Numbered from the stretch's first letter, positions 52,220-63,483 are shown. The stretch: 64,000 nt of DNA from Endomicrobium sp. (GCA_031262585.1 JAISHK010000008.1:1-64000), one strand, 5' to 3'. The notes: generated by a model not told the origin, from the letters alone. Made by a program: numbers and translations.

Positions 52220-52732
52220 TTATGCCCAAATTATTTTTTCTTCATTATTTACCAAAATTTTCTTTGTAGCATATATGGAATCAATTATTTCTTTAGGCTG
52301 AAACCATAATTTGATTTCTCTTTCAGCATCTGAAATATCAGAAGAACAATGAACAACATTTTCATAAACACCTTTAGTTGTAATTCTTCCGTACGAACCT
52401 CTAATTGAGAGAGCATCAGCCTCTTCAGGATTCGTACTACCAACAATTTCCCTCATTTTTGAGATAGCATCTTTCCCTTGATAAACAAAAGCCAATACTC
52501 TATTCCAAGGTTCTCCATATATGTATCCTTGAATATAATCAACAAGTTCACTAAAAAAAGACTTATCCTTAAGCTGACAATAATGAGCCTCAGCTAACTC
52601 TCTACTTACTCTGACAACCTTTGCACCTATAATAATCATTTTTGCTTCAGAAAGTTTAGTTAAAATATTCCCAGTTAAAGATTTTTTAATTCCATCTGGT
52701 TTAATCAAAATTAAAAGTTGTTCAATTGTCAT
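52220..52732 (-). CDS. ndk: Nucleoside diphosphate kinase
   Basis: A 170-residue NDP kinase that equalises nucleotide triphosphate pools. The N-terminus is LLILIKPDGIKKSLTGNIL, and the active-site histidine lies in ENVVHCSSDISDAEREI, where the usual NxxHGSDS reads VVHCSSD. The core is normal, with a C-terminal extension of about 25 residues (STATKKILVNNEEK-type tail) and an insertion near residues 60-75 compared with the common 140-residue enzyme. Its start overlaps the pssA stop by 11 bases. GTP-type pckG follows. Confidence 0.88.
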   Translation of the reverse strand: MTIEQLLILIKPDGIKKSLTGNILTKLSEAKMIIIGAKVVRVSRELAEAHYCQLKDKSFFSELVDYIQGYIYGEPWNRVLAFVYQGKDAISKMREIVGSTNPEEADALSIRGSYGRITTKGVYENVVHCSSDISDAEREIKLWFQPKEIIDSIYATKKILVNNEEKIIWA

Positions 52733-53528
52733 TAATGTCTCCCTTACATAATCTCTTTTTTTTATTTAAAATTCTATAATATCTTGTCCATACACCAACT
52801 ATTCCGGATAAAGCATACAAACTAAAAAGTATAAAAATAATATTTTGTGGAAATGTTATAATAAGAAATATAAGAAGAATTAACAAAACTAAAAGTCTAA
52901 ACGCTTTAGGTTTTGAAAGTTTTATTTTTTTAAATGATGTATATGGAATATTTGAAACTTCAAGCAAGGATAAAATTACCATTATAATAGGCATTACTTT
53001 AAAAAACATCGGCATACTCTTTATCAAAATAGGGATTGTTTTAAACGTTAAAGAACTTCCGGGTTCTGCGATAAATAGTTCATAACTCAATACAAAAGAT
53101 ATTAAAAGTCCAGCCGAGGCGGGAGTTGGCAATCCAATAAAAAAATTATGATTTACTCTTTCTTGGCTCTGAACATTAAATTTTGCAAGTCTTAAAGCAC
53201 TACACAAAACAAAAAATATAGCAATTGCTGTACCTAATTTCCCCATAGAATTTAAAACAAGTTGATACATCATAACTGACGGGGCAATTCCAAAAGATAA
53301 TAAATCACTTAACGAATCCAGCTGAACTCCAAATTTACTAACTGTTTTTGTAAGCCTTGCTATTCTACCATCTACAATATCAAAAACCACAGAAAGTACA
53401 AGGAGCCATGCTGCCCTTGTAAAATACCCATCTATAGAAGACATTATAGACAAATAACCACAAGACATATTTCCACACGTAAAAAGACTTGGTAATATAT
53501 AAATGCCTTTTTTAAAATTTTCGCCCAT
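52722..53528 (-). CDS. pssA: CDP-diacylglycerol-serine O-phosphatidyltransferase
   Basis: A 268-residue integral membrane enzyme making phosphatidylserine from CDP-diacylglycerol and serine. The CDP-alcohol phosphotransferase signature is complete: DGRIAR, then G and two spaced Asp (about residues 53-75, DIVDGRIARLTKTVSKFGVQ then LDSLSD). Several further helices follow. It overlaps psd upstream by 17 bases and ndk downstream by 11 bases, so PS synthesis and decarboxylation are co-translated to give phosphatidylethanolamine. Confidence 0.94.
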   Translation of the reverse strand: MGENFKKGIYILPSLFTCGNMSCGYLSIMSSIDGYFTRAAWLLVLSVVFDIVDGRIARLTKTVSKFGVQLDSLSDLLSFGIAPSVMMYQLVLNSMGKLGTAIAIFFVLCSALRLAKFNVQSQERVNHNFFIGLPTPASAGLLISFVLSYELFIAEPGSSLTFKTIPILIKSMPMFFKVMPIIMVILSLLEVSNIPYTSFKKIKLSKPKAFRLLVLLILLIFLIITFPQNIIFILFSLYALSGIVGVWTRYYRILNKKKRLCKGDINDN

Positions 53529-54159
53529 AACTAGTCTCTTTATTATTCAAATTTGCAAAAATTGTCACGCCTGAAATAACTCTATCGCCTCGCTTTACTT
53601 TAATACTAATATTTTTAGGTAAATGTAAATCAACTTGGGAGCTAAATTTTATCATTCCTATTTTATCCCCTACATTTAAAACATCCCCAACTTTTACCCA
53701 CGTTACGCATCTCCTTGCAAGTATCCCAGCAATTTGCTTAACAATATATTGGCCATTTTTATTTTCTATAGTAATAATATTTTGCTCATTTAGCATATGA
53801 GCCTCAGAATCCATAGCTTTTAAAAATTTACCATTTTTATGTTCAATATTTATAACTTTACCACAAACAGGTGAGCGTTGCAAATGGACATCAAAAACCG
53901 ATAAAAACACTCTTATTACTTTTTCTTCCTCATTTTCACTTATTTCCAAAATTCTACCATTGCATGGCGATAAAACTAAACCATCACCCTTAGTTACATA
54001 TATCTTTGGATCTCTAAAAAAATATATACAAAATAATGAAATAACAACACACAAAATTCCAATTATATTTAACATTTTATTAAGTCTAAAAATAAGTAAC
54101 ATTAAGCCCAAAACAAGCGGAATTATAATAAACGGATACCCTTCTTTAACTATTTGCAT
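53512..54159 (-). CDS. psd: Phosphatidylserine decarboxylase with an SS in place of the GS self-cleavage site
   Basis: A 215-residue short-form (archaeal-type) pyruvoyl-dependent phosphatidylserine decarboxylase. It has two N-terminal membrane helices (about 9-48) and then FFRDPKIYV, SPCNGRILEI, FLSVFDVHLQRSPVCGKV and AGILARRCVTWV. Self-cleavage normally occurs in a GS pair (RFGSRVD). Here the stretch is KFSSQVDLHLP with S183-S184. The serine that becomes the pyruvoyl group is kept, while the preceding Gly is Ser. Whether processing still works is not known. It leads the psd-pssA-ndk set. Confidence 0.9.
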   Translation of the reverse strand: MQIVKEGYPFIIIPLVLGLMLLIFRLNKMLNIIGILCVVISLFCIYFFRDPKIYVTKGDGLVLSPCNGRILEISENEEEKVIRVFLSVFDVHLQRSPVCGKVINIEHKNGKFLKAMDSEAHMLNEQNIITIENKNGQYIVKQIAGILARRCVTWVKVGDVLNVGDKIGMIKFSSQVDLHLPKNISIKVKRGDRVISGVTIFANLNNKETSYGRKF

Positions 54160-54353
54160 AAATATTCCTTTAAATTAAAACTAAATATTTTTAATAAAGT
54201 TTTACTAAAAATTACAATCTTATACAAAAAAAATAAATTATAATTTATTAAAAATATATAACAAATCCTAAAAGCACAATATTTAAATTATTTCTTGCTG
54301 TATATATTTTAAAATCTTTTCTAAATTAATACAATATTATAATAAAATAATTA

Positions 54354-55253
54354 CTAATATTTTCTACTTATTATATAATCTGCAAATTGAATAAACATTT
54401 TAGATTTATTATTAAATATTGATATAGCTCTTTTAGCTTTTTTTATATGCTCACTTGCTTTTTTTTCAGCTTCAGCTTTTCCATATAAAGACATCGCTGT
54501 AAAAAGTTTATTATTTTTAATATCACTACCTTCTTTACCTAAAAGCTTTTTGTCAGCATATACGTCCAATATATCATCTATAATTTGGAACGCCATCCCT
54601 ACACCAATACCATAAACTTCAAGAGCTTTTAAACTTTCTTTATCTGCATTTGCTAAAACCGCTCCTATCTTCAAACTTGCAACTATTAGTGAGGCCGTTT
54701 TCCGTATTTGTATAAATTTTAATTTTCGTTGTAAAAATTGTTTATTTTTATTACGCCAAATATTTACCGCAAGAATATCTTCTGCTTGTCCTGCAATCAT
54801 ACCCTTATAACCGCTATAATTTGAAAGAATTTCTATCGCTTTATTTATATTTTTACTACTACTATTTGATTTTAAAATAAGATTAAAAGACTCAGTAAGA
54901 AGAGCATCACCACACAAAATGGCTACTACTTCATTAAACTTTTTATGATTAGTTGGCTGTCCTCTACGAATATCATCATTATCCATAGACGGTAAATCAT
55001 CATGTACTAAAGAGTAAGTATGTAAGTATTCCACAGAACAAGCAGCAGGAATCACGTCTTGAGCTTTTTTATTAAAAAGTTCGGCTGATAAAATGACCAA
55101 TATAGATCGTAATCTCTTCCCGCCAGCCAAAATACTATAACGCATACTTTGAGAAATAATAGAATTGTCTTTAGGTAAAAATTTTTTTAACGATAAATTA
55201 ACATATTCTGTTTTTTCTCTAAGATATTTTTTAAAAGCAGTTTCTTCTTGCAA
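54354..55253 (-). CDS. ispA: Short-chain trans-prenyl diphosphate synthase (farnesyl/geranylgeranyl type)
   Basis: A 299-residue polyprenyl synthase condensing isopentenyl diphosphate to farnesyl or geranylgeranyl diphosphate. The first aspartate-rich motif is DDLPSMDNDD with RRG following (about 85-98), and the second is DDILD in GMAFQIIDDILDVYADK. GGKRLRSILV marks the IPP-binding site. The insertion of two residues in the first motif (DDxxxxD) is the bacterial FPP-synthase type. In other bacteria xseB precedes ispA, and here a dead xseB lies immediately upstream, so operon order is conserved. Confidence 0.93.
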   Translation of the reverse strand: MQEETAFKKYLREKTEYVNLSLKKFLPKDNSIISQSMRYSILAGGKRLRSILVILSAELFNKKAQDVIPAACSVEYLHTYSLVHDDLPSMDNDDIRRGQPTNHKKFNEVVAILCGDALLTESFNLILKSNSSSKNINKAIEILSNYSGYKGMIAGQAEDILAVNIWRNKNKQFLQRKLKFIQIRKTASLIVASLKIGAVLANADKESLKALEVYGIGVGMAFQIIDDILDVYADKKLLGKEGSDIKNNKLFTAMSLYGKAEAEKKASEHIKKAKRAISIFNNKSKMFIQFADYIISRKY

Positions 55254-55257
55254 AATA

Positions 55258-55520
55258 TTACTCCTTAAAAAACTCTACCTGTTCAGGAGAAGTTATAATC
55301 TCAATTCTCTTTTTCGTCTTATTTAACTCAATGAACAAAATTTAACAAGATTGACTTCTTTTGCAAATAAAGACAACGCATCATCTAAATGAAAAACATT
55401 CTCCATTTTTAAGACTGTCGTCTCAAATCTTTGCAAAGCTTTTTCAAAATTAAGAGAGAAAATATTTTTATCCACTACATTATCATTAGAAATAATCTAA
55501 ATTTTCTCCATTTTAGTCAT
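55258..55520 (-). pseudogene. xseB: Decayed xseB (exodeoxyribonuclease VII small subunit)
   Basis: Reading the minus strand from the ATG at 55520, the first frame has a stop at codon 8, then reads NFEKALQRFETTVLKMENV, FHLDDALSLFAKEVNLVKFCS, the characteristic XseB coiled-coil core. A frameshift follows (near 55340), after which another frame continues KTKKRIEIITSPEQ-type residues to TAA at 55258. The start overlaps the end of the xseA remnant (ATGA). The product would be broken twice. Confidence 0.8.
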
Positions 55521-56700
55521 AATCTTTTATCAAATACTTTTAAATTACTAAAATCAAATTTTATTTTAACAATGCCTCAAATATTAATATTCCTTGAATC
55601 TTTAGAAATTTTATTATTAACATTAAAATAAACTAAAAACCTCTTTTAATAACAGATAAAGCGAGAGTATATTAAATTTATGAACAACATTTTTATCTTT
55701 TTCAAACTTTATCTTACATTTTTTCTGACATTACTTAAAAAACATTCCCAAATATCTTTCATACAAGAAACTTTTTCATTGTAAATCAAACAAAACTTCA
55801 AAATACTCTTAAGAATATAAACCTATTAAGTTTTTTAGTGCAAAAGCATCTAATGTAAAATTAATCATGTTAAAAAGCGAGATCTTTTAAAGTATCCTAC
55901 CTAAACGCACTTTCATATTATTTATTCTTCTTTAAACTATTTCCACAGCTGAAAAAGGCACTTGAGACACGACATCAGAACCAAAACCTGATATTATAAA
56001 ATCAATTTTACATCCTACCCAAGAAACAATTGATATTTTTGAATTAAAAATTACTCTTGTTACAAATTCCATATTAAAGCCCACAAATCTTCTATTGATT
56101 GCCGTTTTCAACAATAAAACATCTAAATTTTTATTATACATATTTAAATATTTTATAACTTCAGAAATTTACTTTCAGCTTTTATTCCATAAACCATTAC
56201 AGAATAATATATAAGAATCTCAAGATTAGTATCTAAACTACAATAAATACTACTTTAAAAATATCATACAATACTGACTCGTCGCAAGAAATAATCTTAT
56301 CTTATTTAAAACATCAGCACATCAAAAATATTTTTTTACATTTTTATCAAAAAAATCTTCAAACTTCATTTTTTTCAATTTCTCATAAGCTTTATAAAAG
56401 ACTTCCTTTACCATACTAATGCACAATATGACTAACTACCATTTGATAATCACTGTATTTAAAGTAATAACTATTAAAACCTTCATACCTTTTTCAGAAG
56501 TAAAACTTAAATTCATATTTTCTTTACGAAATATAATAACTTTTAATTGTACATTCTCATTTTTTACACAAAAATATATATACCCAAAATTATAAACTTT
56601 AAAACTCTCTCTAATTCACACTTCCAGATAAAAATCTTTCAAAACAAATTTTATTTTATTATCTATTCAAAGAACACTATAAAACAAGCCTAACATCATT
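55517..56700 (-). pseudogene. xseA: Decayed xseA (exodeoxyribonuclease VII large subunit)
   Basis: Several family blocks are still legible in changing frames. Near 56500-56610 the minus strand reads NFGYIYFCVKNENVQLK with VIIFRKENM, the OB-fold N-terminus. Near 56340-56410 comes FYKAYEKLKKMKFEDFF. At 55932-56141 a 69-codon frame reads VTRVIFNSKISIVSWVGC followed by DFIISGF and FSAVEIV, the catalytic-domain region that in working XseA has VGHExD; the His is now Cys. Many stops interrupt the gene. The start is approximate; the end near 55517 touches xseB. Confidence 0.8.
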
Positions 56701-56795
56701 GTTAATAAAGTCCTAAAACACACAAATACAATGTCTTACAAAAATAATTGTAACATTTTAATATCTCTTTATACTACTATTTTTCCTTTTCTTCT

Positions 56796-58352
56796 TTATT
56801 TTGCTATCTCTTGTGCACGAGTTTCACGAATAACAGTTATTTTAATTTGCCCTGGATATTCTAACTCTTGCTCAACTTTTTTAGCTATATCATGAGCTAA
56901 TATTTGCGATTGTTTATCATCAATAGAATCAGGTTCTACAAGTATTCTAACCTCTCTACCTGCCTGTATAGCATAAGCCATTGACACACCTTTAAATTCT
57001 TTAGCTATTTTTTCAAGTTTTTCAAGACGTTTAAGATAATGTTCTATTGACTCCATTCTTGCACCTGGTCTTGCGGCAGAAATTGCATCTGCTGCTGCTA
57101 CAACAAAAGCCTCAGGACTTGCAGGAGCTTCTATACCTTCATGATGCGATAAAATTGCATTTACCATTTTTGGTGATTCGCTATATTTTTCAGCTATATC
57201 TGCAGAAATCTGATGATGAGTTCCTTCAACATCATGATCAACCGCTTTTCCAATATCATGCAACAGTCCAGCCTTCTTACAAAACATTACATCTAAACCA
57301 AGTTCACCAGCTATAGCACCCGCAAGCCACGCAACTTCTAACGTATGTTTCAACTGATTTTGACCATAAGAAGTTCTATATTTCAACTTCCCAAGAAGTT
57401 TTATAATTTCAAGATTTAAACACGGAATACCAGTTTCAATTAAAGCTTGTTCTCCAATTTCTTTAAGATGCTGATCCATTTCTTTTTTTACTTTATCAAC
57501 AATTTCCTCAATTCGTGCAGGATGAATTCTCCCATCAGCAATTAACCTTTCTAATGCAATTTTTGCTATCTGCCTTCTAACACCATCAAAAGCTGAAATA
57601 GCAATTGCTTCAGGAGTATCGTCAACTATCACATCAACACCTGTAGCTTGCTCAAAAGCTCTTATATTTCTTCCTTCTCTTCCTATAATTCTACCTTTAA
57701 TTTCATCACTTGGTATCTGAACTGTAGAAGTTGTAATATCTGCAGTATGGTCTGCAGCTACACGTTGAATAGCAATAGATAAAATCTCTTTAGACTTTTT
57801 ACTGGCATTTTCACGAGTTTCTTGCTCCAATTTCTGGGCCAAAACTACAGCATCTTGTTTTGCTTCTTTTTCCATTTCATTTATAAGACTTCTTTTTGCC
57901 TCTTCTCTCGTTACTCCTGAAATTTTTTCAAGAATTTTTTTCTGCTCCTCTTTCATTTTATTTAGTTCAGAAAATTTTAAAGAAAGCATATGTTCTTTTG
58001 AAGAAATATCTTTTTCTTTTCCTACCAGATCTTTTTCTCTTTTATCAACAGTATCAATTTTACGATCTAAATTTTCCTCTCGTTGATTAATTTTATTCTC
58101 CATACTTTGAATAGACTGCTTCTTTTCTTTTATTTCATGTTCAAATTCCTTTCTTTCCTTATCAACTATTAATTTAGCTTCTAAAAGGGCTTCCTTTAAC
58201 TTTGTATCAGCTATCATTTTCGCTTCTTTTATAATTTGCTCTGAAATTTGTTCAGCTGATTTTATATTCAATTTTGAATAAATAAGATGTAAAATATATC
58301 CAAAGACTAAAGCAATAAAGGCGACTATAACAATCATCACAAAATTTTCCAT
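56796..58352 (-). CDS. rny: Ribonuclease Y
   Basis: A 518-residue membrane-anchored endoribonuclease that starts mRNA decay. It has one N-terminal helix (about 5-25), a long charged coiled coil (30-200), a KH domain ([21 protein letters not shown]) and an HD domain with [25 protein letters not shown] and ILSHHEG metal ligands. Length and motif order match the family exactly. It follows the formyl-THF cycloligase gene by 15 bases and precedes the xseA remnant. Confidence 0.97.
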   Translation of the reverse strand: MENFVMIVIVAFIALVFGYILHLIYSKLNIKSAEQISEQIIKEAKMIADTKLKEALLEAKLIVDKERKEFEHEIKEKKQSIQSMENKINQREENLDRKIDTVDKREKDLVGKEKDISSKEHMLSLKFSELNKMKEEQKKILEKISGVTREEAKRSLINEMEKEAKQDAVVLAQKLEQETRENASKKSKEILSIAIQRVAADHTADITTSTVQIPSDEIKGRIIGREGRNIRAFEQATGVDVIVDDTPEAIAISAFDGVRRQIAKIALERLIADGRIHPARIEEIVDKVKKEMDQHLKEIGEQALIETGIPCLNLEIIKLLGKLKYRTSYGQNQLKHTLEVAWLAGAIAGELGLDVMFCKKAGLLHDIGKAVDHDVEGTHHQISADIAEKYSESPKMVNAILSHHEGIEAPASPEAFVVAAADAISAARPGARMESIEHYLKRLEKLEKIAKEFKGVSMAYAIQAGREVRILVEPDSIDDKQSQILAHDIAKKVEQELEYPGQIKITVIRETRAQEIAK

Positions 58353-58367
58353 ACTTTAGCTCCTTAA

Positions 58368-58970
58368 TTAAACTTGTATAATTCTCTTTTCAGTAATAAT
58401 CGTACCAACAGGCATATCGTATTTTTCTATCGGAAGTTTATCTATAATTTGAAAATCATAAGCAAGTCCCATAATTTTATTTATAGGCACATTTCTAAGC
58501 CATCTATCGTAAAAACCTTTACCATATCCTATTCTATAACCCAAAACATCAAAAACAATGCCTGGAACTAAAACTAAATCTATATCATCTTTAGCAACAA
58601 CATTGTTAATGTTATTTTTTATTTCAGGTTGTCTTACACCATAAGAAATACAATATGCATCTTCAAGTTTTGAAATTTTCACAGCTTGCATAACACTATC
58701 ATTACAATTATGTATAATTGGAACAACAACTTTCTTATTTTTAACAGCTGAATTTACCATAAGATCCGTTACAACTTCTGAACCAAAAGATAAATAAAAC
58801 ATAACGGTTTTTGCATGTACATATGCAAAAACTTCCTTTATTTTGGAAAAAATATCAACACTATACGATTTTGCTAAAACTGGATCAATACTATCTCTTA
58901 AAACCAAAAATTTACGTCTTATTTTTCTTTTTTCTGATTTCAAGTAATCGTTCACGAATTCTCTTTTCAT
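58368..58970 (-). CDS. ygfA: 5-formyltetrahydrofolate cyclo-ligase
   Basis: A 200-residue enzyme that converts 5-formyl-THF to methenyl-THF with ATP. The N-terminal substrate/ATP region is KRKIRRKFLVLRDSIDP, and the C-terminal hallmark is VPGIVFDVLGYRIGYGKGFYDR. The first ATG overlaps rarA by 59 bases; an internal TTG just before KSEKRKIRRK is an alternative start with less overlap. In enteric bacteria the homologue lies next to zapA and the 6S RNA gene. Here zapA is nearby too, with rarA inserted. Confidence 0.92.
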   Translation of the reverse strand: MKREFVNDYLKSEKRKIRRKFLVLRDSIDPVLAKSYSVDIFSKIKEVFAYVHAKTVMFYLSFGSEVVTDLMVNSAVKNKKVVVPIIHNCNDSVMQAVKISKLEDAYCISYGVRQPEIKNNINNVVAKDDIDLVLVPGIVFDVLGYRIGYGKGFYDRWLRNVPINKIMGLAYDFQIIDKLPIEKYDMPVGTIITEKRIIQV

Positions 58971-60231
58971 AACCTTCTTTTGTTGGAATATAAAATTCTA
59001 TTGGATCTGTCCAGTAATCTTGTTTTACATAATGCCCTTCAAAATCATGAGGATACTTATATCCCAATCCATGACCTAACTCTTTTCCATCTCGATTTAC
59101 ATCTTTTAAATGATTGGGGACCCTTCTTAACTTGCCATTTCTTACTTCAGATAAAGCCCTCTCAATAGCTAAATAAGAAGAGTTGGATTTAGGTGCACAA
59201 GCAACATAAATAGTAGCTTGGGTTAAGATAATTCTAGCTTCAGGCATTCCTATAAATTCAATCGCATTAAAAGCAGAAACAGCCAATGTCAAAGCCAAGG
59301 GATCTGCAACACCAACATCTTCAGAAGCACAAACTACAATCCTTCTTGCAATAAAACGAGGATCCTCACCAGCACTAAGCATTTTGGCTAACCAATAAAC
59401 ACTCGCATCTGGATCAGTACCTCTCATTGATTTAATAAACGCAGAGATATAATCATAATGAGCATCACCAAAACGATCATATAAAAAAGCTCTCTTTTGC
59501 ACTGATTCTTGGGCCACATTAATATCAAAATTCCTTATGCCATTTATATCACTTTTTGTTGAAAGTACACCTATTTCAAGCGCATTCAGAAGTTTTCTCG
59601 CATCTCCACACGAATGCAAGACTAAATGTTCTTTAGCCTCATCAGATATTTTAACATTATAGTTACCTAAACCTCTTTCTTTATTATTTAAAGACAAACT
59701 TAAAATTGACAAAAGAGCCTTTTGCGATAAAGGTTGAAACTCAAAAACTATACTTCTTGAAATTATTGCCGCATTAATATAAAAAAATGGATTTTCTGTT
59801 GTTATCCCTATTAAAGTAATCGTTCCCTTTTCAACATCAGAGAGTAACGCATCTTGTTGAGAACGATTAAAATGATGAATTTCATCAAGCATAAGAATAG
59901 TCTTTTTGCCTGACACCTCAATCCTTGATTTTGCTGCTTCTAATATTTTTCTTATATCAGCTATACCTACTGTAACAGCATTTACTTCCTCAAAATGTGT
60001 TTTCGTCATTGAAGCAATAATTTTCGCCAAAGCACTCTTCCCAGTGCCTGAAGGGCCAAAAAAAATTACAGAACCAAGACTATCAGTTTCTATGGAACGG
60101 CGCAAAAGTCTGCCAGGTCCTAAAATATCATCTTGACCCATAAATTCTTGTAGACTATACGGAGACATCCTTGCAGCTAACGGTTTGTTTTTACTACTTA
60201 TCATATTTTCAAGAAAATCTGTTTGTTTCAT
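58912..60231 (-). CDS. rarA: Replication-associated recombination protein A (AAA+ ATPase)
   Basis: A 439-residue clamp-loader-like AAA+ ATPase of the RarA/MgsA/WRNIP1 family that acts at stalled replication forks. The N-terminal region is PLAARMSPYSLQEFMGQDDILG, Walker A is FFGPSGTGKSALA, Walker B is LMLDEIHHFNRSQQDALL, sensor 1 is ITTENPFF, and the C-terminal tetramerisation domain contains MRGTDPDASVYWLAKML and RIVVCASEDVGVADPLAL. All expected motifs are present. Confidence 0.95.
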   Translation of the reverse strand: MKQTDFLENMISSKNKPLAARMSPYSLQEFMGQDDILGPGRLLRRSIETDSLGSVIFFGPSGTGKSALAKIIASMTKTHFEEVNAVTVGIADIRKILEAAKSRIEVSGKKTILMLDEIHHFNRSQQDALLSDVEKGTITLIGITTENPFFYINAAIISRSIVFEFQPLSQKALLSILSLSLNNKERGLGNYNVKISDEAKEHLVLHSCGDARKLLNALEIGVLSTKSDINGIRNFDINVAQESVQKRAFLYDRFGDAHYDYISAFIKSMRGTDPDASVYWLAKMLSAGEDPRFIARRIVVCASEDVGVADPLALTLAVSAFNAIEFIGMPEARIILTQATIYVACAPKSNSSYLAIERALSEVRNGKLRRVPNHLKDVNRDGKELGHGLGYKYPHDFEGHYVKQDYWTDPIEFYIPTKEGYEKRIRERLLEIRKKKNKT

Positions 60232-60405
60232 AAAAAATCCGCAACATCGCTAGATTTAATCAGTTTAAAAATTATTTTGAGCCCCAGTGATATAGACTCA
60301 ACTCAACAGCGTAATAACTCTACAGTTATTTTCTACAAAAAACTTATAAGAACAAAGTCGACTAAAACATCACCAACACCGTAGATTAAATTATTAAAAA
60401 ACATT
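60232..60405 (-). ncRNA. Candidate structured RNA between zapA and rarA (possible 6S RNA)
   Basis: The 174 bases are richer in G and C than decayed DNA elsewhere in the window and can fold on the minus strand as a long irregular hairpin. GGTGAT pairs with ATCACT, then an internal bubble, TCGACT pairs with AGTTGA, then an apical AATAACT/AGTTATT stem with a GTAG loop. In many bacteria ssrS (6S RNA) sits just downstream of zapA and upstream of the formyl-THF cycloligase gene, as here apart from rarA. I do not see a decisive 6S consensus, so the identity is uncertain. Confidence 0.3.
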
Positions 60406-60696
60406 CTAATTCGCATAACAAATTTCATCCAATTGTTTGATAAGATCTTTGATTTTTTTTTCATAATTATTTGAAATACTTTCTTGCGAATCTCTTATTT
60501 CAAGCAATTCTGCCGCTATTTTTACTGTTGTCAAAGCAGCTATCTTCTGCGTATCGGGAACATTGATATTTTCTTTTTTTACTTCCATCCATTGATCATT
60601 TACAAAATTTACCACTCTGTTAATACTTAATTCGTCTATATCCTCTATACTCAATTCTATACTTCTACCCATAATTTTTTCACATATCGTGGCCAT
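60406..60696 (-). CDS. zapA: Cell division protein ZapA
   Basis: A 96-residue FtsZ-ring stabiliser. The N-terminal beta-alpha region (MATICEKIMGRSIELSIEDI) is followed by helices with the family-like NDQWMEV and KIAALTTVKIAAELLEIRD and then a C-terminal coiled coil (about 70-92). It starts 2 bases after the end of the upstream coiled-coil gene, so the two are coupled. Confidence 0.75.
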   Translation of the reverse strand: MATICEKIMGRSIELSIEDIDELSINRVVNFVNDQWMEVKKENINVPDTQKIAALTTVKIAAELLEIRDSQESISNNYEKKIKDLIKQLDEICYAN

Positions 60697-60698
60697 AA

Positions 60699-60929
60699 TT
60701 ATGACACCTTTATTGTATCAATTTTTTTTATAATTCTTTCAATTTTTATAATAACCATTTCGATATTTTTCCGTAACACTAAGTACTCACTAAATTGTTT
60801 TCTATTACGCTCACTTTCTTTTCTTAAATATTCTACCTCAACTCGCAATTTATTATTCTCATCAGAAAGTTGTTTTAATTTTTCTACTGTTTTTTTAATT
60901 TTTAAAGTCAAAATTTCGATATTACCCAT
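60699..60929 (-). CDS. Small coiled-coil protein, ZapB-like
   Basis: A 76-residue protein that is almost entirely a heptad-like coiled coil (about residues 5-70) rich in Lys, Glu, Ile and Leu. It lies directly upstream of zapA. ZapB is a short coiled-coil division protein that interacts with ZapA; position, length and composition fit, but coiled coils carry little family signal, so the name is only suggested. Confidence 0.5.
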   Translation of the reverse strand: MGNIEILTLKIKKTVEKLKQLSDENNKLRVEVEYLRKESERNRKQFSEYLVLRKNIEMVIIKIERIIKKIDTIKVS

Positions 60930-61036
60930 ACTTTTATTTTATAATTTATTTCACAAACTTATTAATTAAACTAAAAATCCACACGCATAAAAAACTACCT
61001 ATAAATCCTATAAATTTAATTTAAAAAGCACGTAGT

Positions 61037-62290
61037 TTATTTCTTGTCTGGCAACACTACTATTCCAGGTAATTCTTTACCTTCAAGAAATTCTAATGAA
61101 GCACCACCACCAGTAGAAATATGATTAATTCTTTTATCTACACCAGCTTTTTCTACTGCCGCTACAGAATCACCACCACCCACAACTGACACAGTACCTT
61201 TTCCAGAGGCTTCAGCAACAAGTCGTGCAATACTAATCGTACCCTTAGCAAACTCATCTATTTCAAATATGCCCAAAGGACCATTCCATATTATAGTTTT
61301 TACAGATTTAATAACTTCCGCAAATTTTTCTATAGACTTAGGACCTATATCAACCCCCATAAATTTTTCGGGTATTGCTTCTTTATTAGTGATTTTGATT
61401 TCTGAATCTAATAAAACTCTCTTATCCTTAAAATCAATTTTATCCGTAATTATGTGATCAACAGGAAGTAAAAAACTAACCTTTTTCTTCTCAGCCACCC
61501 TAATAAGCTCCATAGCTAAACTAATCTTATCATTTTCAACTAAAGAAGAGCCCATATTTATTCCCTGTGATTTTAGAAAAGTATAAGCCATTGCACCGCC
61601 AATTATGATGGCATCAACTTTATTTAAAAGATTTTCTATAACATTTATCTTATCTGAAACCTTAGCGCCACCAAGAATTGCCAAAAAAGGCCTTACAGGC
61701 TTTTCCAAAACTTCTCCTAAAAACTTTAGCTCTTTTTCAACGAGCAAACCAACAACAGCATCTTGAACATACTTAACAACTCCAACAGTTGAAGCATGAG
61801 GTCTATGAACCGTTCCAAACGCATCTTGAACAAAAATTTCACCCATTGAAGCAAGTTCCTTAGCAAAATTATCCATCGCAACTCTATCTTTCTCCCCCTT
61901 TATATTTTTGCCTTCCTCTTCAGGATGAAATCTTAAATTTTCTAACAAAAGCACCTCGCCAAATTTTAAATCAGATGCTACTTTTTTTGATTGTAAACTT
62001 ATACAGTCTTTATCATTAACGAATTTTACGCTCCTTTTTAAAAGCATACTCAAATGTTCAGCAATCAATTTTAAACTAAGTTCCAACATAATCTTGCCTT
62101 TAGGTCGTCCCAAATGAGACATAAGTATTACTGCTGCATTATTTCTTAATAAATACTCTATTGTGGGAATAGTAGAGACTATTCTTTTATCATTTGTTAT
62201 TTTAAGATTTGCATCAATAGGAACATTATAATCAACTCTAACCAAAACTTTTTTCATATTTACATTAACATCTTTAAGCGTCTTTTTCAT
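61037..62290 (-). CDS. pgk: Phosphoglycerate kinase
   Basis: A 417-residue glycolytic kinase making ATP from 1,3-bisphosphoglycerate. The signature [11 protein letters not shown] (about 17-27), the arginine of [33 protein letters not shown] and the C-terminal [15 protein letters not shown] with [14 protein letters not shown] are all present. The ATG at 62290 is chosen because GGAG lies 8 bases before it; the ATG three codons upstream would be only 3 bases from the site. gap lies 134 bases upstream. Confidence 0.97.
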   Translation of the reverse strand: MKKTLKDVNVNMKKVLVRVDYNVPIDANLKITNDKRIVSTIPTIEYLLRNNAAVILMSHLGRPKGKIMLELSLKLIAEHLSMLLKRSVKFVNDKDCISLQSKKVASDLKFGEVLLLENLRFHPEEEGKNIKGEKDRVAMDNFAKELASMGEIFVQDAFGTVHRPHASTVGVVKYVQDAVVGLLVEKELKFLGEVLEKPVRPFLAILGGAKVSDKINVIENLLNKVDAIIIGGAMAYTFLKSQGINMGSSLVENDKISLAMELIRVAEKKKVSFLLPVDHIITDKIDFKDKRVLLDSEIKITNKEAIPEKFMGVDIGPKSIEKFAEVIKSVKTIIWNGPLGIFEIDEFAKGTISIARLVAEASGKGTVSVVGGGDSVAAVEKAGVDKRINHISTGGGASLEFLEGKELPGIVVLPDKK

Positions 62291-62424
62291 TACATACACT
62301 CCAAAATATTAAAAACTTTAGCAAACAAAACCTACATAGGCAAAACCATTAACTATTTTTATTAATTTTATCCTATAAAATAACAACCGTTAGCGTATAG
62401 AACCGCTTTAATTCTAACTCTTAG

Positions 62425-63483
<1,059 letters not shown>

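Noticed and set aside
55431-55631. 66-codon plus-strand frame over xseB
   Set aside because: It is opposite the xseB/xseA remnants and has no family features.
57047-57316. 89-codon plus-strand frame inside rny
   Set aside because: It is opposite the HD domain of rny and has a biased Leu/His/Gln-rich composition; not a gene.
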